A DNA stretch of 64,000 nt. Source: Tenebrio molitor (lineage: Eukaryota > Arthropoda > Insecta > Coleoptera > Tenebrionidae). The notes beneath the pieces are model-generated. The model saw only the letters and a list, made by a program, of their open reading frames with translations, was not told where the DNA came from and did not search any database. The position numbers were made by a program, and so were the translations under genes. Positions 25,201 through 35,375 of the stretch are shown here, piece by piece. How positions within the stretch are numbered: the stretch's first letter is position 1; the number at the start of each line of letters is the position of its first letter. The DNA lies in assembly GCF_963966145.1 (NCBI RefSeq), contig NC_091054.1, forward strand, positions 15,686,001 to 15,750,000. Direction: 5' to 3'.

Positions 25201-27855
25201 CGCGAAGTATTTGTTTCGCGTACGGTTGCACAAAAAAATGTTTCATTACACAAGTGGTATGATTGTCATCGATGATATTTACGAGTTTAACCGAACTACA
25301 GGTAAAACTAAAATTTGGATGTGAAAATATAGAAAAAATAAGAAAAAGATAAGTTTGTTCAAAAATTAAAAACAAAACGTATGGTGAAAAATAGTTCTGA
25401 TTTTTGTATTAAAAGATTACAGACAATGCAAATTATTGCAAATTATTAAAACGAGTCCCCAGGACGAGTTGAATGTGCTGCTCTGGTTTAATCGGTTATT
25501 AATTATTCACGAGTTTATATTCGAGGAGAGAACAGAACGAATGAATATGTGAGAAACATTTAAATTGCCAAGCTAAAATTTATCGGTGATAGCTGTCGTG
25601 GAAATGTATCGATTGGCGGGAAAATGATCAACTTTTCCGCAAAATTAACAGAGATTGATCGTTTATGCTGTAATCGCCGTAAGAAAAGCGTGCTATTAGG
25701 GGTAGACTGCGATTAAATGTTGTTCCATTTGAGAAACGGTGCAAGGGTGGTTGGGGTGTAATTGATTTTTTTGCCAATACTTCGGTACAAGTTATTACGT
25801 GTTTAAGGAGGCAATTTAGGAGAACCAAGATAAGTTTTGATAAATGTTGAAAGAATTTTTTCCAGGAAATAAAATCAAAGGATTATAAATCTAATAATAA
25901 ATGGTACGTATGTGGGATGTCTTGTTTAAACAGTCACAATTTTTTTTTTTCTCAACGACGCCAAGCTTAACACTCGAGCAAAACGACACAATTTGAAGCT
26001 TTTCAATTATATATTTATTTAGACTTCCTTTCCAAGTCCTTGTACTATTTATAGCAGGAAATTAGATGACAATAAATTACTGCGATTTTGAAGGGTTGTT
26101 TACAAAGGGTTAATTATTAAAGCTAATGACTTGTGACTAATACTGAAATTACCTACAACGTGAAAGCTAATGGCTGAAAGTAACTTAAAATGCTCCACAA
26201 CCAAGCAATTTAATTAAATGTGATCAATACCGATGGAAATTAAACTTCCATCCAAATCCTTAGTAAAGCCAATTTCATGCATGAATTTCTATGAAGTCTG
26301 CGGCAAAGTACCCAATCCAAGAAGTTTTTATTAAAAAAAAAAACAGAAACAATTGATCGAAAAACTGTAATTTTTTAAGAGTATGTACCTATTTTTTATA
26401 TTTAATAAAATACTCGGATACATTTTTATTTTTTTCTTGCGTTTTTGACTATAAAGATAATTAAAACGTCAGTTTCAAACATCAGTTTCAGTTTTTCTAA
26501 TAATGAAACTTAGGAGTACGCGAATTTGGCTATTAACTCGCTCGGATGAATTGCGCCACTCGCGTGCGGCTCGTGACACAAATCACCCTCACGAGTAATA
26601 GCCATCATTATCCGCTCATTGAATAATATACTGTTACGTCATTTCTGAGGGGTCATCTGATTCTGAATAAATTTTTCCTTTCTTTTTTCATTCTTGCCAT
26701 AATTTCTGTAAAGAAAAGTTGCACACACACTTCTTCTACATCTAATTATTAATAAGTTCTTGAATTAATATTGCAAAACACTTCTACGAGCAAACAAATT
26801 AGTATTAAACGTGTCATAACCTCTATTTTCCATTTTGACAATTATGACATGTTTGTTACTAGATTATGATTACACTCTCAGTCCAATCATGCATTAAGTA
26901 AACAGTACGGTTGGCTTCAAAAAAAACGGGAACTGTCAGAAAAAGTTCTGTCAAATTTTATTAAATTTTTATAGTTTGAAACGGCCTTTTAGAATTTAGG
27001 TTAAAAAACTGCACTTATGTGTCAGAAATACTACTGTCAAACAGACACAAATTGACATAAATTGACAAATTAAATTTCCAATTCACATTAGATCAAATTT
27101 CATTTTTTTGAAGCCAACTGTACAGACACCAAATATTAGGCGACCTTGAATTTGAAAATTCAGGACCATAACGAATAACATTTCTGTTTACAATAATTAC
27201 CTACACATTTAATAAAAATATGTAATTACATATTTCCAGATCTTCAGATTTTGTATTTTCATTCTCAAATAAAATTAATTATAGAATATTAAGGACCTCG
27301 AAATTATTTATAAAATTGAAAAATGTATAAAACCGCATTTACAAGTTTGTTGATTGTTATAAAACCGTTTTATTTTTTACGGATAGTATAAATTTCAAAT
27401 GTGAAAAAATACATACACGACTTGTTCCGCATAAAATAACAACAATTAGGGTCATATCCGGTTGAATTGAAAGTGTTTCAAAATCAGAATTTTATTTAGT
27501 GGAAATTATTGTAGTTAAAGAATAACAATAAGAATTTCCCGAAAATTATTTTATTGTCGAAGCGAAAGAGTGATAAAATACAATTAATAAAAATTGTTTT
27601 TCTATCGATCAATGTCGACAATCGTGCAGAATGTTTTCATTTTTTTATAGTTACTGGTGATCTAGTGATTGCTAATTATTAAATAATAGACCAAAGCTCT
27701 GCCACACAAGCAGACGAAGAGAACTTACCCATCCTGAAGAGGTTAGTGGTGCACGTGGTTTCGCTGACGATGTAGGGCATCGCAGGCGCCGAAGGGTCAA
27801 AGGGCGTCATCAGCAAATTCAAGGCGACACCGAAAAACTGCGCAAACACATTCAT
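12733..27855 (-). CDS. Secreted lipase, pancreatic-lipase superfamily (whole gene)
   Basis: Six exons (27855-27729, 17892-17644, 17594-17301, 13248-13066, 13015-12865, 12814-12733) join in consistent phase to a 361-residue protein. The first exon encodes a hydrophobic N-terminus (MNVFAQFFGVALNLL...) that probably acts as a signal peptide. The alpha/beta-hydrolase core shows the oxyanion-side IHGF, the nucleophile elbow GFSLG (Ser about 188), the acid in ALDPAFP (Asp about 214) and the His in ACSHVRAW (about 289), so the catalytic triad is intact. The family hydrolyses acylglycerols or phospholipids outside the cell, often in the insect gut or fat body. Paired cysteines near the C-terminus fit a secreted protein. 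Intron 1 is about 9.8 kb and intron 3 about 4 kb, both with repeats; the other three are about 50 nt. The exact substrate cannot be told from sequence. Confidence 0.88.
15317..15742. mobile_element. MITE, CAGGGTGTTTCTGAAATA family, diverged copy
   Basis: Right end CACCCTGTATA and left end TATACAGGTATATCTTAAAT mark a diverged copy of the element at 47400-47808, which it matches (inverted) along most of its length, for example CACAAAACGACTCGTTTGG. TA flanks both ends. Confidence 0.8.
16529..16618. repeat. Long hairpin with GGGCGTTAGCCC loop
   Basis: Arms of about 38 bp (AATATTACAGAATTCGAGTG... and complement) close on a palindromic GC loop, GGGCGTTAGCCC. Hairpins of the same design lie at 39377-39497 and 59747-59802. 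Confidence 0.75.
16713..16857. repeat. Cluster of CCACTNAGTGG palindromes
   Basis: Four palindromes or near-palindromes within 145 bp: CCACTCAGTGG (16713), CCTACTGAGTGGGG (16741), CCCACTGAGTGG (16772) and CCACTCAAATGAGTGGG (16820). Several lie beside TTATCCCAC or GGATAA. They could bind a dimeric protein or be a degenerate array; nothing here decides. Confidence 0.6.
17301..17892 (-). CDS. Lipase exons 2-3 (catalytic core)
   Basis: Exon 2 (17892-17644) encodes the N-terminal core with FVLYTKAGPDKG and the oxyanion loop IYIHGF. A 49-nt intron separates it from exon 3 (17594-17301), which starts AYLSRKDNFNVILLDWS and contains the nucleophile elbow GFSLGSHIAG and ALDPAFP. Both introns flanking these exons are in phase 1. 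Confidence 0.9.
18155..18386. mobile_element. MITE, CAGTTGGTTGCAAAAAAAAA ends
   Basis: 232 bp with inverted ends CAGTTGGTTGCAAAAAAAAA and the complement of CAGTTGCTTGCAAAAAAA, TA on both sides. A relative with GGTTGGCTTCAAAAAAAACG ends lies at 26908-27120; both continue with CGGGAACTGTCAG at the left. Confidence 0.87.
18653..18932. repeat. Hairpin repeat, CTACGG-core family, copy 2
   Basis: Contains a near-perfect inner hairpin of 28-bp arms (AAAGTATAGTCTTCAACTCG, 18764-18825), then the family core CACTCACCTACGGCTCGTG and the right arm ATAATAGCCATCATTAAACG. The left part matches copy 1 (CAATCGGATGCGTTTGTAAA). Confidence 0.75.
19255..19430 (-). pseudogene. Fragment of a widespread arthropod repeat protein
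   Basis: In one minus-strand frame the DNA reads CHGERFYQEI-stop-SMESSYQGKW then MLADYC, with stops in the frame. This matches the family signature GERFHQDI...YQGRW...MMADYCW, found in a multicopy protein common in insect genomes, probably transposon-encoded. Only this short segment is visible and it is broken. Confidence 0.65.
20988..21601. mobile_element. Possible TIR element, CARCAGAGCGTTATTCAA ends
   Basis: CAGCAGAGCGTTATTCAA at 20992 and its near-complement TTGAATAACGCTCTGTTG at 21580 form inverted ends about 600 bp apart. No target duplication is clear, so the exact ends are uncertain. The interior has no recognisable gene. Confidence 0.5.
22556..22806. repeat. Two adjacent inverted repeats
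   Basis: First, TTTCCGAAAAAAGCTGG and CCAACTTTTTCGGAAA (22557-22613) form a short hairpin. Second, GGGCCGTATGATTTTCC (22650) recurs inverted near 22785 as GGAAATCATACGGCCC. They could be parts of one foldback element. Confidence 0.55.
24661..25661. repeat. Duplicated 60-bp non-coding sequence
   Basis: 24661-24722 and 25601-25661 are direct repeats, roughly 80 percent identical by eye: AAATGTATCGAT, then ACTTTT-CGCAAAATTA and GATTGATCG. They lie 940 bp apart in the lipase intron and lack transposon ends. A duplicated regulatory sequence is one possible reading. Confidence 0.5.
25077..25223. repeat. GC palindromes (GATTTCGCGGCC, GTACGCGAA)
   Basis: GGCCGCGAAATC, GGATTTCGCGGCC (twice, the second as part of CCGCGAATTTGGATTTCGCGG) and GTACGCGAA...TTCGCGTAC all lie within 150 bp of AT-rich intron. 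They are self-complementary and would form stems. Confidence 0.55.
26517..26628. repeat. Hairpin repeat, CTACGG-core family, copy 3
   Basis: Core CACTCGCGTGCGGCTCGTG and right arm GTAATAGCCATCATTATCCG match copies at 6607 and 18653; the left arm (GGCTATTAACTCG) is diverged. Confidence 0.65.
26908..27120. mobile_element. MITE, CGGTTGGCTTCAAAAAAAAC ends
   Basis: 213 bp, inverted ends CGGTTGGCTTCAAAAAAAAC and its near-complement, TA on both sides; relative of 18155-18386. Confidence 0.85.
27729..27855 (-). CDS. Lipase exon 1 (signal peptide)
   Basis: ATG at 27855 opens a hydrophobic leader (MNVFAQFFGVALNLLMTPF) followed by a short cysteine-containing segment (SETTCTTNLFRM). The donor GGATGG|GTAAGT is strong and leaves phase 1, which matches the acceptor of exon 2 at 17892. 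The link to exon 2 across 9.8 kb rests on phase, strand and the absence of another leader exon nearer by. cDNA would settle it. Confidence 0.7.
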
Positions 27856-28967
27856 CCTCTGCGATGAAAATTTCGTCGTCTACACCACCGCACCATACTC
27901 CATGCTTTCCGCAAAACTGAGCCTCCATCATTTATCGTGTTGTATTTGAATGTGGCGCTTTTGCCATGAAATTTAGAAAGCACGGACGTTTCGGCTCTTC
28001 AGCCGCCACATAATTGACGGTAATCGGTGGAAGGGTCAGATAATTGGACACCATTGGACAATTGATGACCATTCGAGTCTGTGTCAATGTTAACCGGTTA
28101 AGGGGCGTCTAGAGCAGCTAACATTGAATTTTGCACATAATAACTACAACCGTTGCGTAACAGACGCTCTTCATTGTTTCGGCGGTCGTCTTTGCGGCGC
28201 ACCGGCGACCTTCCTTATTGTTTCAAGGTCGGCGAAGACGAAGTTTGGTATTTGGGCTTGATTGGATTTTAATTTTGGAAATATGTTATATTTGTCGTGG
28301 TGTGGCCTAGTTTAAGATTGTTTGCTTGTTTCTTCTGGTCGAGGTGTCATTTGAAAGTGCAACCCTGGGGATAAATCACCTTAGATTAAATAATGTTAAC
28401 GGGTTTGTTCTCTCGATCGGTGACTTAATAGAAGTAATTAATTGGAGCGTGCGAGAGTCCATCAAGGAAAGATCGTGATTTTTGGCGGCAAAGGTTGGCG
28501 TTTTTGAGGTCGTTTCAGTATTAAATTGAGAGAAAAATCGATTGGGAATATTTATTTGTGGCCATGCAACAGACAAGTTAAATTAAAATTGTAATAACTT
28601 TTGGTGATTTTCTTTTTTAGGCTAGTCCAAGGAATGCCTTTGATGATTTTAAGGATTTGCGAGTTTAATGAACCCATCAAGATTCCGAAGAGAATATCTT
28701 TCGCCTGTATATGAAACCACCAAGAGACTATCTTTATTTAGATCGAATATTTAAAAAATTAATACAATAATTAAGCATGAATCTTTTGCAAATTTGATTT
28801 AAAAAAAAAATTTTTTTGGGAATTTAATAATTTTCTTATTTGAAAATATGTTCAAGGGCTTTAAAAAGACATCTAATTCAGGTCAAGCATTTTGAAAATT
28901 AACAACTGAAAAACTAGGGATTAAAAAAATGTAAAATGCGACTTTAGTTTCTTTGTGACAAGTTATA

Positions 28968-29435
28968 CAGGGTGTTTCTGAAATAGGTGCATTAATTTTA
29001 ACTGGTAATAGAACTCGTCAAAAGGAACAACTTTTCTATGTACCATTTTGCCGAAAAACGATGTTTAATTCCAAAAAAAATTGGAGAGATTTTTCACTAA
29101 AATAGCCCTACGCCACTAAATACTGCAATGGCTAATTGAGATCAGCGCCAATATGAAAAAAACGTCCATTTTCATCCAGAAAACGTGTTTTAACGCAGAA
29201 ATCGAAATTCAAAGAAATCTACCCGTATAGCAAAAAATCCACTTCGTAAGAATCTGGTTGTTTCACGTTTTTAGGTAGCTTAGTTTTGGAGATATGAACG
29301 GTTTTAGGAAAATCTTTCCTACTTTTTTAAGCCATTACGCAACGTTTTTCGCCAAAATGGCAGAGAGAAAAGTTGTTCCTTTTGATGATTTCTATTACCA
29401 GTTAAAATTAATGAACCTATTTCAGAAACACCCTG
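28968..29435. mobile_element. MITE, CAGGGTGTTTCTGAAATAGG ends
   Basis: 468 bp with inverted ends CAGGGTGTTTCTGAAATAGG / complement, continuing as ATTAATTTTAACTGG in both arms, TA (or TATA) on both sides. Terminal sequence is shared with 47400-47808 and, diverged, 15317-15742. Confidence 0.9.
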
Positions 29436-29526
29436 TATATATTGTAAATAGGCACCAAGCCCATGAAATTAAGATTTTACACACTGGTAAATTTGATAAT
29501 GAATATCCAATACGATAACAGCACAT

Positions 29527-29635
29527 TCTTCAATGAGCGTATAATGATGGCTCTCGTGATGGCTATTATCCAAGAAGATGAAAATTGCAACACGAGCCGT
29601 AGGCGAGTGGTGGAATCATCCGAGTATAGTCGAAG
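29527..29635. repeat. Hairpin repeat, CTACGG-core family, copy 4
   Basis: Left arm CAATGAGCGTATAATGATGG and core CACGAGCCGTAGGCGAGTG, in opposite orientation to the other copies. The distal arm is incomplete. It lies about 90 bp from the end of the MITE at 28968. Confidence 0.7.
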
Positions 29636-30018
29636 ATACAATATAATCCACCCACAGCAATAAAATATAAAAAAATCGTTGGCACTGTACTGACAGAAAT
29701 ATCTTCATATTTATAATAAAAAAGGTTTTTTGTTGCTTGTAGGTGTAATTTGTATTTTTGAGGGATTTAAGTTTTGATATATTCCAATAACTTTTTTCCT
29801 CATTATTGGTGTAGATAAAATGAGTTAGGTAATAAATTCATTACCTCACTAGAGTGAAAATGAAATTTTGCTTTTTTTATTTTTATTTTCCTTCTTATCA
29901 CTTTCTACATCACTCGCATAATTTTTCTTAATTATGCTGTACTGACACTTTTTTATAAAATGTTTAATTTTTTACCCCTATCTTTTACGAGTTTCTATTC
30001 AATTTGCAACCTGATCTA

Positions 30019-30329
30019 CAGTCATGTTCAGATAAATCTGGGACAATTTTATTTTTCGAAGGTAATATGGGCTGAACATTGAACAATATTTCCATGGATT
30101 TTTTGCTGCTAGAAAAAATAGCAGGTTTCATTTATTTGTCAAAATTGACATGTGATTATACTTTTCAATATTACCGCAAAATGCCTAATGATAATAAAAT
30201 AACGACCATTAAATTATTAATTTGAGCCAAAATATTTTTTTAAATAAAATGTTAACTAATTAACTGCTTGAAGTCACATTATTTAAAACCCAAAAAAGAA
30301 GTTGTCCCAGATTTATTTGAACATGACTG
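30019..30329. mobile_element. MITE, CAGTCATGTTCAGATAAATC ends
   Basis: 311 bp, inverted ends CAGTCATGTTCAGATAAATC then TGGGACA, complement at the right with one mismatch, TA on both flanks. The TGGGACA next to the terminus is also found in the 3049/40891 family. Confidence 0.88.
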
Positions 30330-32067
30330 TACATCTTTCTCTTGCTGTTGTTCTATTCTGCTTCAATGAAAACATCCAGTAATAGAAAATCTAAGATGCT
30401 GCAGTCAAAAAACCTCTTGGTCTCATACCTAATTAAATTCTTCTTATGATCCTTTCTTTTGTGGTTGGCGTTTTGCGATCTCTGAAAATCTTCCAAGTAG
30501 GAGGATTTTCACAATTAACACCACAAAACTTTTTCAAGCCGAAGTTGCATTTCTTTTAGTTTTTGTACTTTTCTTGGTCAATATTAGCAGCACTGTCTTC
30601 ATATTCAATGTTATATTATGGTAATTTTGTTCTAGCGATAATAATTATTGTAGTTTTATTGATTAGAAAATCGCATTTTATCTAAACAACAAAAAAGATA
30701 TTCTTTCTGTTAAAATCATGACTATCGTAATTAATTTACTTGTTTCCAAAATATTTTCCAACAATAAATGAATAATCTCGTAACAGATATTTTTTGTTAT
30801 AAGTACACATACTTCATTATTTCCTTTTATGTCTACCGGCCATCCTGTACCATCACTAAGCTCGTTTCATATTTTTTTTTTCTATCGATTCTTTTTTGTG
30901 CCATTTTTAAACGCCATCAAGATCCACTTTCCGCCCACAAAAAGCGATAAAAATCAAACAGTGCGATAATAAGCCCAGACAATTTTCCCTGGACTGACTT
31001 GGCATTAGAAAATTGCCTCGACCACATAAAAATAAATACTTATCATTTCCGGCGAAACTAAACCCGACCCAGCGATAAAAATCTCACTTGACGACCGATT
31101 CGTCGGTGCCTCAGGAGCAAATCGACTAACTTTTACGACAGCTCCGTAATTTATGTGATTGATTGATGTTGACATAAATCAAAGAAATAAATTTTTCATT
31201 CGATCAGAAAATATCACAGTTTTCAACAAAATTCACAAACTCGTCAACGTTACCTGAAAACGCTTACATAACAACCCTCATACGTAAAAATAAACGTCCT
31301 AGTTTCGAAATTAACACACTAATAAAGTATTAACGCCAACCTGCCCGGTTTTGTTTTATTCATCATTCATTTTATCTCTGCCATGTATACATTATAAATA
31401 TGTATTCAAATTAATTTGATAAAAGTGTGTTAGCGTGATTTTTTTTTCAAATATTACGACGCAAATTGCTTGCAATTATATTTAATAATGACCAGTGACA
31501 TTGGCAGTCGATATTGCAACTCTGACATACTCAATTAACGTAATTACTTTTCCGGTTTTAACAAGAATTATGTTAAATTAATTGACATAACACTAGAAAA
31601 TTTCAAATTATATCCACAACAAAACAATACAAACATGCTGATTCAGATAAACCACCCTCGTCTATTTATTTAAATCGTCCAGTACTCCAAATTAACATCA
31701 TGTTCTAAGAGACCAAGCCTCATCTGTAAAAAACCTACTTCTAGAGATTGAAGAGGATGGATGAAATTTATGATACAAACTCCTTTTCTAAGAATTTGAT
31801 ACAATTGGGTTTTCCAACAGAGCAATTTCATCATGACATTAATTTGCAAGTACTTAACTATGTACATATTTTATATCTGCGTGAAGATTTTATTATCAGG
31901 TTGACAAGGGAAAATTGCGAAAATTGAGATAAGAAGGTAAATGCGCATTTTCAGCCAATTTATATGTATATACCTCATTACTTGCATCAAACGTTGCACT
32001 TGAACACCGATATCAAAAACTTTTCCACGTAAATTTTATAAATGAAAACATTTTGCATCGAGCAGAG

Positions 32068-33240
32068 ATGTACTTTCCGGTTGCATTTTTGTGTTGCATC
32101 TCCTTAGTCTTAGGTGAGTTTGTGTAACATCTTTGGTCAAGCGAAACAATTCGACCGTTGCTAAATCTGTTGCAAATTAAAATTGTTCTTTAAGGGGTCG
32201 CAACGGCAACATGTTTGTTCAGTTTGAGCTCAGACTTCGTCAACAACAACCCCATCATCCTCCTAAACGGCGACATTGTCAACCCCAACAACCCAGCCGG
32301 AAATATGATTCTGAGAGACGGCCAAACGATCCAGCTCTTGTGCTCCGGTCCAAGGAATTATCTCATGATGAGTGAAACCTTCGAACGAGTTATTGAAGCC
32401 ACGTGCTTCAACGGCCAATTTAACTTGACCAACAACAGCAAAGAAAACTATCGCATTCAAGACCTAAAGTGTAAATTAGTACCTCAAGCCGACATAAGAG
32501 ACGTGGGGCCTTGCAACGACATATTCCGGAACCTCCAAATCGGCTTCATGGTGAATGTTACCAAGTTCTTGGGCAAGATCGACGTGTGCTTCAACCCCCA
32601 CAACTTGACGACGTACTGGACAAGACACGTGTTCCACATGTGCGAGTACTCTTGTCAGCTGGCGCCGTCCACAACTTTCAGGAGGGATTTTTTTAACGCT
32701 ACTACTCGTAATGTCAATAGGATTTACAGGAACAGCGGATACGATAAGGGTCACTTGAGCCCCAGATGTGATTTCTTCAGCGGGGCCGAGAAGAGAATGA
32801 CGTTTTTTTACGTGAACACCTCGCCCCAAGTGAGAAACTTCAACCAGCAGAACTGGAAGAAGCTCGAAGCGGTGATCAGGACCGCTGCTAAGCGTGCCCA
32901 CAAAAGGCTCTACGTTTACACAGGGTCGACAAAGCATGTTGGAGATCTGGAGAAAACTATTCCAGTGTCACTGTACTTCTGGAAAGTCATTATTGATAGT
33001 TGGTCTGGAAATGGAGTGGCTTTCGTTGGAGTGAACAATGTGGACTCAGATGTAAACAGTCCCTGTGATACGATCCCATGCAAAGGACTCAACTGGTTGA
33101 GTGATTTTATTCCACAAATGTCGAATGTTACAAGAGGAAAAATTTACTGCGCCTCCATTAATTCGTTGAAATATGTCCCAAATATAATATTACCAGATTT
33201 TGACGAATACACTGGTGGCTTACTGACAAAAATGTGGTAA
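32068..33240 (+). CDS. Secreted DNA/RNA non-specific endonuclease (insect dsRNase type)
   Basis: Two exons (32068-32113 and 32195-33240; GT-AG intron of 81 nt, phase 1) give a 363-residue protein. Exon 1 plus the start of exon 2 form a clean signal peptide (MYFPVAFLCCISLVLGVATA), which is why I place the start at 32068. The C-terminal two thirds is an NUC (Serratia-nuclease-like) domain with the catalytic motif as DKGH (His about 200; usually DRGH) and the metal-site Asn segment NTSPQ...FNQQNW (about 225-232). Many cysteines suit an extracellular protein. Beetle and other insect relatives degrade double-stranded RNA in gut or haemolymph. That role is inferred from the family, and DNA may also be cut. 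A polyadenylation signal follows at 33257. Confidence 0.9.
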
Positions 33241-33256
33241 ATTTAATAATGTCTCA

Positions 33257-33262
33257 AATAAA
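33257..33262 (+). terminator. Polyadenylation signal of the endonuclease gene
   Basis: AATAAA 16 nt after the stop codon of the endonuclease gene. Confidence 0.6.
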
Positions 33263-33440
33263 ATTGTTACAGGATTAACGTTTGTTTGTTGTTAATAATA
33301 ATAATGAACGTCTTTATTTGCTCAAAAAGTACAAGCAAGATTAATAACAAAGGGAATTAAAATAGATATGAATCAATGGACCCAACAAGAGCGAAATGTG
33401 GAGAAGTCTAGTCAAGGCGACTCTTGGCTACGATGTAATA

Positions 33441-33834
33441 CCGGGTGATCAAGAAGGACTGTTTAAGTTGGCAATACAATTAAGAACATTTTTTTATTCG
33501 GCTATTTACAACGCTTCAACCGGATATGTTTTGTGGGTTTATTTGACAGATATCTGACGTAGCATTAATAATGACAAAATGGTAGGTTATGATATGAGAG
33601 TAAAAATTAACGGCAAAAAGAAATCAAAGTTGGAATTCGGAATAATAATCTAAAAATTAACTAAGGGAAATTCTCGAAGTGCTCCGCATTTTGCTCTAAA
33701 CATAAATTAACTCTTCTCTCGAACAATTCACCAGCATGTTTAACTTAATTTGAAATGTCAAAGTTACTCCAGTTGTACCATTTAAAAATAAAATTCAGCA
33801 TCACCAACTTAAACAGTCCTTCTTGATCACCCTG
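33441..33834. mobile_element. MITE, GGGTGATCAAGAAGGACTGT ends
   Basis: 394 bp, inverted ends GGGTGATCAAGAAGGACTGT then TTAAGTTGG, flanked by TA. The termini resemble those of the much larger element at 49307-56045 (GTGATCAACAAGGACTGAAG), so the two may share a transposase source. Confidence 0.88.
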
Positions 33835-33845
33835 TATAATACATA

Positions 33846-34058
33846 CCGAGTGACTATCAATGATTGAAAATTATTTTATTATGTTGGTAACACATTTGAA
33901 ATCTTTAGTTGGCAACATCGTTGGCATGACACACGCAATTTTCAAACTTGAAACAAACAAAACAATGATTGACAGATGATGCACGAGAAGATATGCACTA
34001 CAAACTGCATCAATGTTGCCAATCCAGTATTTTGCTTCAATCATTTATAGTCACTCGG
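33846..34058. mobile_element. MITE, CCGAGTGACTATMAATGATT ends, copy 1
   Basis: 213 bp, inverted ends CCGAGTGACTATCAATGATT / complement of CCGAGTGACTATAAATGATT, TA on both sides, only 11 bp from the previous MITE. Copy 2, inverted, is at 46953-47219. Confidence 0.88.
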
Positions 34059-34525
34059 TATATTAAAACATGAGTTTTATAAAACTTATGGTAAATGATG
34101 AGTGCTCTTATGTTTTATAAAGCGAGTTTTTTTATGCTATTTTTCTAATTTGCATATTAAATACGAATACATGTTTTTTACAAATAAAATCAATTTTGGT
34201 AATTTAGGGAATTTTGTGACAGTTGGTGACACATTTATTTCATTGTTAACATTTAAAGTAAAATTCTAAATTTGAATCTAGACTAAACATAATTGTCCCT
34301 TTTCGCAAGTGAAATTGCAATTAAAGGAATTATTCTGAAATGCGGCAAATAGCAGAGAATACCAATCAATTTGCTGTCGGCAGTGTGTGTTACCAACTGA
34401 AAAAATTTCCTAGATTTCGGATGTGTTAATAGCTTATTAATGCATTCAAAACGAATGCGTTAACAGCTTTGTTAAAACAGCAACAACTGGGCGAAGCACT
34501 AAAAGACCTTCTACTCTGAATGATA

Positions 34526-35092
34526 CAGGCTGTCCCAGAACTCGCGGATCAAACTTAGAGTGCGTTTTCCTTGATAGTAATGAAGGTAAAAAACGTTTAG
34601 AAAAATATTCAGGATGCAACAGCTTTTGAATTAATCAAATGAACCAATGGAGCTCGATCTAATATTCCCTGTACGAGAAAATTGAATACTTTCCCTTAAA
34701 TGCCAAGCAACGTATAATTCGTATGAATAATAAAATTATTTTCAATATTTATCTAGTCGACTTATCGGAACAGACGTCAAAAATGATAGCTACTTTTTGA
34801 AATAACCAAAACTGGGATAATTTCGCCAAAGGCAGGCGAAAAAATGTATAGAGTCTTCATCAGGGAACGCAAGAAGTTTCTTCTTCCGGCAATGAATGAA
34901 ATATGGTTTGTTATGACTGAAAATTTCGAGAGCAATTTTAATTAACCTTAAGAGGTAACTGAAATTCAAATTAACAGCGTCCTTCTGATTAGTCAACTTT
35001 AATTGTTCATTACTACTTTTTTTAAACGCGATTACTTTCAGTTATCACCAAGGAAAACGCACAAGTTTGAACCGCGAGTTCTGGGACACCTG
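34526..35092. mobile_element. TIR element, CAGGCTGTCCCAGAACTCGC ends
   Basis: 567 bp, inverted ends CAGGCTGTCCCAGAACTCGC and near-complement (CAGGTGTCCCAGAACTCGCG), followed in both arms by GCGTTTTCCTTG; TA on both flanks. No coding capacity recognised. Confidence 0.87.
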
Positions 35093-35189
35093 TATCTACT
35101 ATTTTATCTTCAAGCGGCTCACAAAAAAAAATCGGACATGAACTCATTTATTTTCTTTTGCTGCAGTTGCTACAAATAAACTTTTTGCA

Positions 35190-35375
35190 GTTTTTTTGGT
35201 CCCCCATTGAAAAACGTGGTGTTTGGAAATCTGATTAACAATTTGTAAGAAGTACAACAAACAAGTAAAGGTGTTATAGCAAGTGGGGAAATTGAAATGC
35301 TGACCAAAATTTTTAATAATCTAAATAGAAAAATTCAGAGTTGTTTGCAGTAACTTGGACATCATTTTTAAAGTT
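35190..35375 (+). pseudogene. Mariner-like transposase, C-terminal fragment
   Basis: Short frames read FFWSPIEK, then VWKSD and NADQNF with stops between, and resemble the C-terminal tail of the transposase relic that follows at 35640. TTGAAAAACGTGGTGTTTGG here corresponds to AAAATGAAGTGTTGAGAAAT near 36092. Confidence 0.5.

Larger units (their letters stand above)
17893..27728 (-). other. Lipase intron 1
   Basis: About 9.8 kb. It contains two related MITEs (18155, 26908), hairpin repeats (18653, 26517, 22556), a transposon protein fragment (19255), a TIR element (20988), a duplicated 60-bp non-coding sequence (24661 and 25601) and GC palindromes (25077). A GC-rich, non-repetitive stretch at 24270-24760 could be regulatory. 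No embedded gene is convincing. Confidence 0.7.
27856..32067. other. Intergenic region between lipase and endonuclease genes
   Basis: The promoters of the two divergent genes should lie at its two ends. It holds MITEs at 28968 and 30019 and a hairpin at 29527. Nothing else is recognisable; 30330-32067 is AT-rich without genes. Confidence 0.5.
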
